Positions 26,803-36,201 of a stretch of 64,000 nucleotides of DNA are shown one piece after another (the first letter of the stretch is position 1; every line of letters starts with the position of its first letter). The DNA comes from an uncultured Cohaesibacter sp. (GTDB lineage: Bacteria > Pseudomonadota > Alphaproteobacteria > Rhizobiales > Cohaesibacteraceae): NCBI RefSeq assembly GCF_963666525.1, contig NZ_OY762905.1, positions 3,699,501 to 3,763,500 on the forward strand. Reading direction: 5' to 3'. The position numbers and the translations under genes were made by a program. The notes beneath the pieces were generated by a model. The model did not search any database, had not been told where the DNA came from, and saw only the letters and a list, made by a program, of their open reading frames with translations.

Positions 26803-27373
26803 AGGAGGCATTTCGCCGCTTAAAATAGGGTAGGTTGTCAGATATCTGATACAATATCCTGTATTTTTCCTCAGGGAGAAATAAGATTTTACGTGGCCCT
26901 GACAAAAATTTGAGCCATGTCAAAGAGACGATATGCGAGAATCACCATGCTCGAATGGTTCGGGAACGAAGTCTCAGTCTGTTTTGAGTCCCCACCTTCG
27001 TCCAGAACCGGATTGCAAGGCCTCGCCCTTTCAGTATTTCGGGAGAGAGCCCGGTGAGTTGCCTGCAAGACCACGGAAAAAGAGAAGAGAGAAGAGCGCG
27101 GCGGTTTTTCTTTCAGCTTTTCTGAACAAAGCGGGAGTGCAATGGTCCCCCATTATTGCACTCCCGCGATTTTTTGTGGACTGGCGGCGGAGCATCATCT
27201 CATGGCTGCCAGAATCTTTCGGGCCAATGGAGCCCGTGCCACCCTCTCCGGCACCTTGCATGACCGTTGATCCGCCGCGCGCGATGTTGCACAGGGCTTT
27301 AAGCCCACGCCCGATGTCTTTTGGGGGCCCCTGACGATACGTGCGCCAAAGGACTGCCTTAAGGGCTTTCGCG
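26803..27373. other. gene-free region with possible small RNA
   Basis: 571 bases. The only open frames lack ribosome sites and compositional support. Within it, CAGATATCTG (26840-26849) is a palindrome with TTGT and ACAA flanks, 27013-27070 can fold into an imperfect stem-loop, and a strong terminator lies at 27131-27176. A small RNA or a long 3' UTR of the 26425 gene would both fit. Confidence 0.35.
27131..27176 (+). terminator. Rho-independent terminator
   Basis: A perfect 12-bp stem (27131-27142 with 27156-27167), 13-base loop, then GATTTTTTG. The nearest upstream coding stop on this strand is at 26802. Confidence 0.88.
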
Positions 27374-30088
27374 TCAGATGAGGTTTGCGATCTTGTCCGA
27401 AATATCCGGCACCTGAAAGACCATGTGCACCAGATCCGGGTCGTCCGGATCCATGCGCGTGTCAAACCCGAGGGCTTCGCACATCTGTCGCATGGTTTGG
27501 TTGGAGCGCAGCACTTCGCCTTCCACTTCCTTGAAACCGTCCTTTTCCGCATAGGCAAGGATCAGCTTCATGAGGATCCAGCCCAGTCCCAACCCCTTGA
27601 GATCCGATCGCACCATGACGGCATATTCACCCTTTTCATGGTCCGTATCACCCATCAGGCGCACAGAGCCGAGCATTTCACCGCTGCCCTTGTCCAGTGC
27701 AATGAAAGCCATCGAGCGGGCATAGTCGATCTGCGTCAGGCGGGCGATGAAAGCATGGCTCATGCTGCGTGCGGCCGAGAAGAACCGCAGGCGCATGTCA
27801 TCATCGGTGACGCGCTCGAAAAAGGAGGGGAACAGGGCCTCGTCTTCCGGTCGCATGGGGCGGATGAAGGCAATTCGCCCATCCTTGAGCTGGCGCTCCT
27901 GCTCCCATTCGTTGGGGTAGGGTTTGATGGCAAACCGCTGGTGCGGATGGTCATGCTCAGCGGTCGGGGCAACGCGCACCCGGGCGTCGGCAATCACGTT
28001 GCCGTTGACGTCGGCGAGCACCGGGTTGAAATCCAACTCCTGAATTTCCGGGAAGTCAGCGATCATCTGGCTCATTCGAACCAGCATTTCCGCCAGAGCA
28101 TCCTTGTCGCAGGGCGCGGTATCCCGATAGCCCTCAAGACGGCGGTTGACGCGGGTCTTCTCGATCATGGCCCGCGCTGACAAAAGGTCAAGCGGTGGCA
28201 GAGCCAGCGCCTTGTCGCGGATGACCTCCACTGCGGTGCCGCCACGGCCAAAGACCATCACCGGGCCGAAGACTTCATCGACCATCATGCCTGCCAGCAG
28301 TTCAATGGCGTGAGGCTTGCGGATCATCGGATGCACGGTGACGCCCTTGATGTTGGCGTCCGGATGGGCTTCGCGGGCTCGCTCCATCACCTGCTGGGCG
28401 GCCGTAGCCACTGCGCCGCTGTTGGCCAGCCCCAGAACGACGCCGCCGATATCGGATTTGAAGCGAATGTCGGGGCTGTTGATCTTGACCACTGCAGCTC
28501 CGTGGCTGGCGATGATCGGAGCCGCCAACTGAGCAGCTTCCACCGCGCTGGCGGCCGCGTGCGATGCAGCCATTGGCAGGCCATAGGCTTTCAGCAGGGT
28601 CGAAACGTCAACGGCATCGAGGCAATCATGCCCATCGACCAGCGCCTCGTCGATCACCGTGCGGGCAGCCTCATAATCGGGCTGGAACGTGCCAAGGGCA
28701 GGGGGCATCAGCATCAGTTGATCCTGCGCCTTCATGTGGCGCAGGACATAGCTCAGGCCCTGAATGGCATCGGCAGGTGTTTCGAAATGGGCGATGTCCG
28801 CATCCTCATAGAGCTTGACCACATCAGGCCCGCCGCCAAGCCGAACGGCAAAGACCGGCACGCGTCGCTTGCCCGCCTTCTTGCGCTCGGCCATCAGGGC
28901 TGCGACGCTGCGGGCAGCATCCTCGCTTGAACCAATGGCTGACGGGCTGAACATGCCCAGTACCGCATGGACGCCCTTGTCATCCATGACCACATCGAGA
29001 GCCGCCTTGTAGCGATCGGTGTTGGCATCGGTAACGATATAGACGGGGTTGTTGCGTGACCATCCCGTGGGCAGGATGTCATCCAGCCTGGCGATGGTCT
29101 CGTCTGAAAGAGTGGCCAGACTGCCGCCGCTTTCCACCAGGTGATCCACGGCCAGCACACCGACGCCATTGCTGTTGGCCACGATCGCCAGATCATGACC
29201 CTTGAGTGTACGGATATGGGTGAGGGTTTCCACCGCATCGAAGATGGCATGCAGGCTGAACACCCTGAGCAGTCCAGCCCGCTCGAAGGCGGCATCATAG
29301 ACTTCGTCGGCCCCTGCCAGCGCACTCTTGCGCGAGGCGACCGCCGCCAGCCCCTGCGGATGACGGCCCGTCTTCATCAGGATCACTGGCTTGGCACGTG
29401 CAGCAGCCCTTGCCGAAGTCATGAACTTTCGGGCATCGCGGATATTCTCGATATACAGCAGGATCGCGCGGGTTTGCGGATCCATGGCGAAATAGTCCAG
29501 CATGTCGGCAATATCGACATCAGCCTTGTCACCCAGCGCCACCATGCCGGAAAAGCCGACATTGTTGTGGCTGGCCCATTCGGCAACAGATGTCACGATG
29601 GCACTTGACTGGGAAATCAGCCCCAGGTCGCCAGAGAGGCCCGGGACGTGACTGAAGGAGGCATTGAGACCGGCCATGGGCGACAACACGCCGATTGTGT
29701 TCGGGCCGAGCAGGCGAATGTGATGTCGGGCGGCGACTGCTGCGGCCTCATCGGCCAGCGAGCCCTCTCCTGCGCCCATGTTGATGGACAGGATGATGGC
29801 GCCGCGGCATCCCTTCTGGCCGAGCTGTTCTATGGTTTCAACCACGGATGGCGGAGCGATGGCGACGATGGCCAGATCGACGATCCCGTCGATATCGGGG
29901 ATAGACCGGTAGACGGGGATCCCTTCCACCGTTCCTCCCTTCGGGTTTACCAGAAACAGTTTTTCTCGATACTTGCCTTCCAGAAGGTTCTTCACCAGCG
30001 CATTGCCGATGCTTCCTGTTGTTGCTGATGCCCCGATCAGGGCAACGTTGCGAGGGCGAAAGAAGACATCTAGATTGAAACTGCTCAT
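27374..30088 (-). CDS. ACD-like (acyl-CoA synthetase, ADP-forming) and GNAT acetyltransferase fusion, Pat-like
   Basis: 904 aa. A CoA-binding Rossmann domain starts at once (VALIGASATTGSIGNALVKNL, about 15-35), followed by succinyl-CoA-ligase-like domains (about 150-450), an ATP-grasp domain (about 480-700, ending with ELDFNPVLAD) and a C-terminal GNAT domain (about 740-900, KGLGLGWILMKLI as the acetyl-CoA loop). This is the architecture of Pat/YfiQ protein lysine acetyltransferases, which acetylate enzymes such as acetyl-CoA synthetase. No weak or missing segment is seen. It has no operon partners here; acs is not in the window. Confidence 0.88.
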   Translation of the reverse strand: MSSFNLDVFFRPRNVALIGASATTGSIGNALVKNLLEGKYREKLFLVNPKGGTVEGIPVYRSIPDIDGIVDLAIVAIAPPSVVETIEQLGQKGCRGAIILSINMGAGEGSLADEAAAVAARHHIRLLGPNTIGVLSPMAGLNASFSHVPGLSGDLGLISQSSAIVTSVAEWASHNNVGFSGMVALGDKADVDIADMLDYFAMDPQTRAILLYIENIRDARKFMTSARAAARAKPVILMKTGRHPQGLAAVASRKSALAGADEVYDAAFERAGLLRVFSLHAIFDAVETLTHIRTLKGHDLAIVANSNGVGVLAVDHLVESGGSLATLSDETIARLDDILPTGWSRNNPVYIVTDANTDRYKAALDVVMDDKGVHAVLGMFSPSAIGSSEDAARSVAALMAERKKAGKRRVPVFAVRLGGGPDVVKLYEDADIAHFETPADAIQGLSYVLRHMKAQDQLMLMPPALGTFQPDYEAARTVIDEALVDGHDCLDAVDVSTLLKAYGLPMAASHAAASAVEAAQLAAPIIASHGAAVVKINSPDIRFKSDIGGVVLGLANSGAVATAAQQVMERAREAHPDANIKGVTVHPMIRKPHAIELLAGMMVDEVFGPVMVFGRGGTAVEVIRDKALALPPLDLLSARAMIEKTRVNRRLEGYRDTAPCDKDALAEMLVRMSQMIADFPEIQELDFNPVLADVNGNVIADARVRVAPTAEHDHPHQRFAIKPYPNEWEQERQLKDGRIAFIRPMRPEDEALFPSFFERVTDDDMRLRFFSAARSMSHAFIARLTQIDYARSMAFIALDKGSGEMLGSVRLMGDTDHEKGEYAVMVRSDLKGLGLGWILMKLILAYAEKDGFKEVEGEVLRSNQTMRQMCEALGFDTRMDPDDPDLVHMVFQVPDISDKIANLI

Positions 30089-30561
30089 ATCGAAATCGGA
30101 GCCTCGGTCTGAGTGGACCCGGCATTACGGGCCGAGCGCTGAAAAGACAGATCTGGCAATAGTTTCTGTCAAAGTGCTTCGATTCTCAAAGGTTTTCGGT
30201 CCAATTCGTCCAGAAGTATAACGTGCCTTTTCATGCATGAGACGTATCGGTTGCTGAACCGAAAAGTTGTTTATTGTTTCGAGCTATTTCCAAACAGGGT
30301 TAATCATTTCATAATGGTCGATTGGATGAATTTGTCAGTATTGATCTCAATGCGGGCGTGTTTGTAAATAGAAGTACACTTGTTCATAAAAGAAAATAAC
30401 AATATTTGAATAAAATTTATGTAATTGGCGTGAATGGGTGGTCTGATTGTTGGATTGCTAACGCGATTGTTGCGGCAAGGAGTTAAAGCATATGAACAAA
30501 AATTTAAATCATTGCTGATAGTCTGGAGAAAACTCGTGGAATTGCTGCTGGGAGGCCAACA
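30089..30561. other. gene-free divergent spacer
   Basis: 473 bases between divergent genes, AT-rich from about 30230 to 30520. GGGAGG at 30550-30555 is the ribosome site of the next gene. No known motif recognised. Confidence 0.6.
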
Positions 30562-30915
30562 GTGGAACCAGAAGAATTCAATCTGGAGATTCGAAGGATC
30601 AGGGCGGATATAAATAGCCTTGGCAACAAGATCCGGGCGGCAGATTATGGACACTCCTCTGACGCCAAAATGGTTGCCAAACAGATGGGAGACCTCAAGG
30701 AGCAGGTGAACATGCTGCTTCATCAGGTTGCCCCCATCGAGGATATCCATCTCAAGAGTCTCTCCGTCGAAAACAGGCTTGAGCGTGTTGAGCGACGTTT
30801 GAAAAAGCAGGACGAAATCAAGCAGCTGATGTCGGTTGAACAGCTGCGCCATACCTGGCTGCCCATTTTCGCCCTCATCCAGTTGGTTTTGAGTTGGGCG
30901 ATCTTCTTCAAGTGA
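30562..30915 (+). CDS. tail-anchored coiled-coil hypothetical protein
   Basis: 117 aa, starting at a GTG preceded by GGGAGG. Residues 1-90 are charged with heptad-like spacing, probably coiled coil, and about 97-116 form a single C-terminal membrane anchor (LPIFALIQLVLSWAIFF). I do not recognise the family. It is monocistronic and ends at a clear terminator. Confidence 0.65.
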   Translation: MEPEEFNLEIRRIRADINSLGNKIRAADYGHSSDAKMVAKQMGDLKEQVNMLLHQVAPIEDIHLKSLSVENRLERVERRLKKQDEIKQLMSVEQLRHTWLPIFALIQLVLSWAIFFK

Positions 30916-30946
30916 TCGTGCAGGTCAGGCAACCATCTTGGTATGC

Positions 30947-30980
30947 AAAACCCGGTAGTCCAACGGACCCCGGGTTTTTT
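30947..30980. terminator. bidirectional terminator
   Basis: AAAACCCGG (30947-30955) pairs with CCGGGTTTT (30970-30978), with an inner GTCC/GGAC stem, then a T-run. It lies between the convergent genes at 30562 and 31012 and can serve both. Confidence 0.82.
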
Positions 30981-31011
30981 GTTGTCTGGTCGGCGCCCGA
31001 TCAGGCGAGCA

Positions 31012-31848
31012 TCAATGGGCCATCAGGCACGGAACCGGCATGGTATCCAGCATGTCGCGCGTTACACCACCAAGGATGAATTCTCTGACGCGACTGTGGC
31101 CATAGCCACCCATGACCACCAGATCGTTGCCGTTGGCTTCAACATGCTTGACCAGTGCATCGGATGCCCCGCCCTCGGTGGAAGGGATCTTCAGGACGGT
31201 CACATTGACGCCGTGGCGGGAGAGATAGACAGCCAGATCGGCCCCCGGATCACCCGGCAAATGCAGCTTTTCGGCATCGACGATCACGACCTGAACCTCG
31301 TCGGCCTTTTCAAGGATCGACATGGCGGCATAGACGGCGTGTGCCGAGGTTTTTGAACCGTCCCAGGCAACCAGAATCTTCTTGGCCGAGAAGGCTTCCA
31401 CCCCGACATAGGGCACCAGCAGAATGGGGCGGCCGGAGTCGAACAGGGCCGCTTCGATGAGGTCTGCCCTCAGTGGTTCCGGACGATCCGGATGATCCTG
31501 TCCGATAACGATCAGGTCGCACATGCGAGCGTGGTTGAGCAGTGTGTCCAGCCCACCCGGCATGATGTCCAGAATACGGGTTTCAAACGGGGTGCCGTTG
31601 ACTTCGGCATATTCGGCAAAACGCTCGATCGCAGATTCCGCCTTTTCCTTGGCCCTGTTTCTGGCATCGGCAATAAACTGATCTGGAACGGGTTGCACCA
31701 TGAGCGCCGGCACAATCGGTTCGATCAGTGGCGCAACGCCTGTCAGATGGGCACCCATCTGGGAGGCCAGTTCGTTGGCGATCTGTACCGTGGCTGTCGT
31801 GAGATCCGTTTCAATGTCCAGTATGCAGACAACGTCTTTAATGGCCAT
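31012..31848 (-). CDS. universal stress protein, tandem UspA domains
   Basis: 278 aa with two Usp-like halves (about 1-140 and 150-278). The second keeps the ATP-binding signature G-x2-G-x9-G (GGYGHSRVREFILGGVTRDML); the first has only a weak version (VIGQDHPDRPEP). The start at 31848 has GAGGAG upstream; a longer frame to 31875 has none. No EcfG box is visible upstream, so its stress control is by other means. Confidence 0.87.
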   Translation of the reverse strand: MAIKDVVCILDIETDLTTATVQIANELASQMGAHLTGVAPLIEPIVPALMVQPVPDQFIADARNRAKEKAESAIERFAEYAEVNGTPFETRILDIMPGGLDTLLNHARMCDLIVIGQDHPDRPEPLRADLIEAALFDSGRPILLVPYVGVEAFSAKKILVAWDGSKTSAHAVYAAMSILEKADEVQVVIVDAEKLHLPGDPGADLAVYLSRHGVNVTVLKIPSTEGGASDALVKHVEANGNDLVVMGGYGHSRVREFILGGVTRDMLDTMPVPCLMAH

Positions 31849-32123
31849 GTTTGGCTCCTCTATATGCCGGAGCACGAGCGACTTCTGCCGTGCACCATGT
31901 GTATATTGCTTGAATTATTTCCGGCCTTGCCACAGGCATGAAGAGACCGGAGCAATATCCCTTGATCAAAACTATGCCGCCGGGCTTTGCCCGGTATCTT
32001 TGACAGGGATCAATCATTTCCCCGAATTAATGGCTTCGGGTATATACTTAGGCAGTAGATGTGACCAAACCAGCATGCGGGATGCTGAAATTATAATGTT
32101 TCCAGCGTGATAGCCCGCACTTG

Positions 32124-33029
32124 TCAGAGTGGTTGTGAGGCTGCCGCCGCCGCTTTCAATGCCTTCAGGTTGGCGCGCTTGACAGAATGCTCGCGCCAGA
32201 TGGTGAAGGCTCCGGCTGCCACGACAATGACGCAGCCCAGCAACATGACCATGGTCACGTCTTCGGTGAAGATGAAATAGCCGATCAGCAGTTCATAGAC
32301 CAATTGGAAATAGGTGATGGTCTGCACGGTCACTGCCTCGGTGAGGGCCAGCGCCTTGATCAGGAAATAGTGACCGCTCACGCTGGTCAAGCACAGCCCG
32401 CCGAGCCACAACCAGTCGACCGGCGTGATTGGGGCCCAGAAGAAGGGGCCGATGATGCTGGTCACGATCAGACCGATGACTCCGGTGTAGAAGAAGCTGA
32501 CGAATGCCGTATCATGCCGCCCTGCGATGCGGGTCATGATGTTGTAGAAACCGAGGGTTATGGTGCAAAGAACCGGCATGACCAGCCACGGGGACAGTTC
32601 CTGTCCGAACGGATTGATGATCAGCATCATGCCGCTCATGCCAATGACAATCGCCAGCCAGCGCCGCCAGCCAACCGTTTCGCCCAGCAGCGGCACTGAG
32701 AGAACAGCAACCACCAGCGGACTGGCCGCGAAGATGGCCTGGCTCATGGCAAGGCCTACGTAGGCGAAGCTGAGGATGGAAATGATGATCTGGCCGACCA
32801 GCAGAAAGCTGCGTGCGATCTGCAGCCAGAGATGATTGGTATGAATCGCCTGTCGGAACCCCTTCTTCGATTTCAGCGCCCAGAGAATGGCAAAAAGCGC
32901 AAACGCCCAGTAGCGGACCATGGTGATCTGAACCGGAGAGTAGCTTGAGCCGATGACCTTGGTAATGGTGTCCTGGGCGGCAAAAATCGTGACTGCAAGC
33001 ATTGCATAGAAGGGACCGGAAAGTCTCAT
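32124..33029 (-). CDS. DMT superfamily (EamA) transporter
   Basis: 301 aa with ten hydrophobic segments in two EamA repeats. LSGPFYAMLAVTIFAAQDTITK and SQAIFAASPLVVAVLSVPLLGE are typical of the drug/metabolite exporters. The start at 33029 puts TM1 at the N-terminus; the open frame extends 29 codons further but with a proline run unlike a transporter start. Substrate unknown. Confidence 0.82.
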   Translation of the reverse strand: MRLSGPFYAMLAVTIFAAQDTITKVIGSSYSPVQITMVRYWAFALFAILWALKSKKGFRQAIHTNHLWLQIARSFLLVGQIIISILSFAYVGLAMSQAIFAASPLVVAVLSVPLLGETVGWRRWLAIVIGMSGMMLIINPFGQELSPWLVMPVLCTITLGFYNIMTRIAGRHDTAFVSFFYTGVIGLIVTSIIGPFFWAPITPVDWLWLGGLCLTSVSGHYFLIKALALTEAVTVQTITYFQLVYELLIGYFIFTEDVTMVMLLGCVIVVAAGAFTIWREHSVKRANLKALKAAAAASQPL

Positions 33030-33270
33030 GGGGCAGCTTTCAAACGGGGGAGGGGGCGACAGAACTCGGAGAAAACCGAAAAATCGCATTATTCGAGAAT
33101 GATGATAATTATCCATTTCAATCGTTATAAATTCAAGTGTTTATTCGATGAATGAAAGAACTATCCAGATTCCCGTTACCCCGGCCGCAGCGAAGGTGCG
33201 GCAGCCTATGGTGCCCTGACAATGCGGAGGGATTATATGGAGCGGCTGGCTCTCCGGGCTCGCAGGCACA

Positions 33271-33296
33271 AAAAAAGGGGAGCCGAGGCTCCCCTT
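33271..33296 (-). terminator. Rho-independent terminator of the 6-TM chemoreceptor
   Basis: A 10-bp stem (33275-33284 with 33287-33296), followed on the minus strand by eight T; 24 bases after the stop. Confidence 0.88.
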
Positions 33297-33320
33297 GTCA
33301 AGCTGCTGTCTTGAAACGGC

Positions 33321-34778
33321 TCAGGCGGCCCGGACCGACGACAGGAAGCTTGCGATCTGATCGCGGATGCGCTGGGTTTCCTCTGCCACGGATTGGGACC
33401 CCTTGAGCACTTCACGGGCGCTTTCCGAGGTTTCGGATACCGAAGCCGTTACTTCATCGATGTTGGCATCAACTGCGGTCGTGCCATGAGCCGCTTTCTG
33501 GATGCTTGAGCTGATTTCGAGGGTTGCCTCACCCTGCTGCGACACCGCACTTGCAATCGAGCTGGTGAAGCTGTTGACATTCTGCATCGAAGTGGCGATC
33601 GCCTCAATGGCCTGTACGGCATCCTTGGTTGCCAGCTGGATGTCGTTGATCTGGTTGGAGATTTCCTCGGTTGCTTTTGAAGTCTGGTTGGCCAGCTCCT
33701 TCACTTCGGCAGCCACAACAGCAAAGCCCTTGCCCGCTTCGCCCGCGCGAGCCGCTTCGATTGTGGCGTTGAGCGCCAGCAGGTTGGTCTGTTCAGCGAT
33801 GTCGCGGATCAGGGTCAGAACCTGCCCGATGCGCTGGGCCGAGCTGTCAAGGCTTGCCACTTTCTCGTTGGTGTTCTGGGCTGCTAGCGATGTGTCCTGA
33901 ACAACGCGCTGGGTTTCGCCGATCTGGTTGGAGATCTGGTCGACGGAAGAGGCCAGCTGTTCTGCCGAAGAGGCGACAGATTCCACGTTGGTGGTCGCAT
34001 GGGTGGATGCGGTTGCCACCTCGCGGGACTGCGAAAGGGTGCTCTCTGTCTTGTTGAACAGGGCCTGCGCAATGGTTTCAAGATTGTCGCTGTGGTTGCC
34101 GACGCGGTCGAGCATTTCGCCTATGCTTGATTGGAACTGGCCGATCAACTCGTCAATCGAGCCGGAGCGGGCCTTCTCCCGTTCCTGAATCTGTTCCTGT
34201 TCCTCGGCCAGAGTGGTCGCCCGATTGCGGGCAACGTTGGCCTGATCGATTGCCTCGTTGGCGGCGGAAATGGCCTTTGCCAGCGTCGCTGTCAGCCAGA
34301 TCAGAACGCCAGCCTGAAGGATCAGCACGGCAGCATGCATCAGGACCCGAACAATGTCGGCACCATCCGGGAACACGGCCATCGGGTAGACGAAGTTGAG
34401 CAGCAGGTGATGGACGGCCACCACAGCCGCGCCAACCACGATCGTGCGCCAGTTGCACCAGCCAGCCAGAACTGCCAGCGTGGCAAAGAAATACATGTGC
34501 CAGTCGATCTGGTAGGGATGTTCGGAGAAGATATAGACGATCAGGGCGACCTGCGACGCAAGGGCCACGGCGCTCAGATCCTGGGTCATCAGGGAGGCGC
34601 GGCTCTTGAGCGCGGAAAGCGTCGTGACACCGGCGCCGACCAGCGAAACCGCCACGGCGATCCAGCCGGTGTTGCTGGACAAGGTCAGGGTAAAGACAGC
34701 AGCCAATACGACATTCAGCCATAGCAGGCCTACGATGAATTTCAGAAATTGCGCTCTGATGCTATTTAGGTTGATCAT
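33321..34778 (-). CDS. methyl-accepting chemotaxis protein with 6-TM membrane sensor
   Basis: 485 aa. The first 170 residues hold about six membrane segments with short loops and no periplasmic domain; [19 protein letters not shown] and [10 protein letters not shown] are conserved, and the several histidines within the membrane region could bind a cofactor. The cytoplasmic part carries a full signalling domain ([16 protein letters not shown] tip) without an obvious HAMP. TAGGTG precedes the start. It lies 22 bases downstream of the 34801 gene, suggesting an operon. Confidence 0.88.
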   Translation of the reverse strand: MINLNSIRAQFLKFIVGLLWLNVVLAAVFTLTLSSNTGWIAVAVSLVGAGVTTLSALKSRASLMTQDLSAVALASQVALIVYIFSEHPYQIDWHMYFFATLAVLAGWCNWRTIVVGAAVVAVHHLLLNFVYPMAVFPDGADIVRVLMHAAVLILQAGVLIWLTATLAKAISAANEAIDQANVARNRATTLAEEQEQIQEREKARSGSIDELIGQFQSSIGEMLDRVGNHSDNLETIAQALFNKTESTLSQSREVATASTHATTNVESVASSAEQLASSVDQISNQIGETQRVVQDTSLAAQNTNEKVASLDSSAQRIGQVLTLIRDIAEQTNLLALNATIEAARAGEAGKGFAVVAAEVKELANQTSKATEEISNQINDIQLATKDAVQAIEAIATSMQNVNSFTSSIASAVSQQGEATLEISSSIQKAAHGTTAVDANIDEVTASVSETSESAREVLKGSQSVAEETQRIRDQIASFLSSVRAA

Positions 34779-34800
34779 GACACCTACTCGCTTTTTATTT

Positions 34801-35217
34801 TTATTCAGTTGATCCGTCGAGTGAAGGCGGCTCAAGCCTTCGCTCTTTCAGCAGACTTGCCGGGAGGCAGGCTGAGAATGCTTCACCACTTCCAACAAAC
34901 CAGGCACCCGATCGGTAAAGGCGCGAGACGAAGCCGTCCTTGTCCGAAACCCCGATTGCGATCCAGGGCCTGTTGCCCGTGCCGACAAAGGCCCCGCCAG
35001 CTCTTGCGATGACTTCGACGGCTGCCGTTGGTCTTGACCATGGCGAAACGAACACCACGATCTTGTTGCCGACGGCGCGTGGCAACGAGGCAAAGCCGAT
35101 GACACCTATTGTCAGGACAATGAAAAACAGGCCAATGATGCCATAATGGCTCTGGCTCGGTTTGTCCGGATCAGGGGTGGTCACCCCTTGGCAGCTGGTA
35201 TAGGCGTTTCCTCGCAA
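34801..35217 (-). CDS. hypothetical single-TM protein
   Basis: 138 aa in the longest form (TTG start at 35217, with AAGAG six bases upstream); a GTG at 35184 is an alternative. One membrane segment (about 24-46), then an extracytoplasmic-type domain beginning with [22 protein letters not shown] do not recognise the family. It is the upstream partner of the chemoreceptor gene, 22 bases apart, and might supply a sensory accessory. Confidence 0.6.
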   Translation of the reverse strand: MRGNAYTSCQGVTTPDPDKPSQSHYGIIGLFFIVLTIGVIGFASLPRAVGNKIVVFVSPWSRPTAAVEVIARAGGAFVGTGNRPWIAIGVSDKDGFVSRLYRSGAWFVGSGEAFSACLPASLLKERRLEPPSLDGSTE

Positions 35218-35505
35218 GGCGCGCTCTTGTTGTTGTTTTGTGGTCCTTTTATGGTCACTCGTGTTATGAGGAAAAGTGATTAAAAAACAGGTAACTAAGG
35301 CAAGGTTTCTGATCTAGGGTTAGGAAATTGTTGCAATTTCATGAAGATATGCGGGAATTGTTAAAAATACTAAGTAGATACACCTAAAAGGCCGCGTTCG
35401 ATGTGCACCTGAAAGCGCAATGATCTTGTAAGGCGGGCGCAGGTTCGCAGGGCCGAATGCGGTTTGCAGTCAGCGGAAACATGGTCCGAAGCTGAAATTG
35501 CAGAT

Positions 35506-36066
35506 TTATTGTGGCTTGTAACTGAGAAACGTCAGCCTGGTGTCACCATAGCTGCGGTCTTCCAGCTGTTCGAACCCCTCCGGGATCGAAAGCTCGGCCT
35601 TGGCGTCTTCTTCCCAGACGATCAAGGCACCCGGTACCAGCCACCCGCCCCTGTCGGCGCTGGCCAGAGCCTGTTCACCAAGCCCCTTGTTGTAGGGCGG
35701 GTCCATGAACACCAGAGTGAAGGGCTCCATCGTGCCTACATCTCCAAGCTTGGTGGCGTCACGGCGGAAGATCTTGGCGACACCATTGAGACCGAGGGTT
35801 TCCATGTTGGTGCGGATCAGCCCGCGCCCTTCGACGCCATCCTCGACAAACAGGGCCGCCTTGGCCCCGCGTGACAGGGCCTCGCAGCCCAGCGCCCCTG
35901 TTCCTGCAAACAGATCCAGCACCCGGGCATCGACAACAACATTGTCATAGCTGTGGGCAAGGATGTTGAAGAGTGTTTCCCGAACCCGGTCGGTTGTCGG
36001 CCGGATATCCTGACTTTTCGGGCTGGCGAGCTGTTTGCCTTTGGAGCGTCCACCTACGATGCGCAT
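35506..36066 (-). CDS. rsmD: 16S rRNA (guanine(966)-N(2))-methyltransferase
   Basis: 186 aa. The N-terminus MRIVGGRSKG is typical; motif I (LDLFAGTGALGCEALSRGA) binds S-adenosylmethionine and DPPYNKG is the catalytic NPPY-type motif of N6/N2 methylases. AGGA lies 7 bases before the start at 36066, which is preferred over an upstream frame to 36120. It is 135 bases downstream of the pseudouridine synthase gene on the same strand, a pairing common in Rhizobiales. Confidence 0.95.
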   Translation of the reverse strand: MRIVGGRSKGKQLASPKSQDIRPTTDRVRETLFNILAHSYDNVVVDARVLDLFAGTGALGCEALSRGAKAALFVEDGVEGRGLIRTNMETLGLNGVAKIFRRDATKLGDVGTMEPFTLVFMDPPYNKGLGEQALASADRGGWLVPGALIVWEEDAKAELSIPEGFEQLEDRSYGDTRLTFLSYKPQ

Positions 36067-36201
36067 GATCGGATCCTGGGTTGGGCTTGGATGATGGGCC
36101 GTGGGGCACCGCCAAGACAATGCTACGATGCCATCGGAAGAGGAGGGCAGAGACTGCCCTCACTCCGAGAGTATTAAAGGGGCGCCTTAGGCTTGTCCCT
36201 G

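Noticed and set aside
10290-33800. Near-identical DNA stretches in three places (about 10300, 15400 and 33720) as a repeat or mobile element
   Set aside because: They encode the invariant hairpin tip of chemoreceptors and reflect protein conservation.
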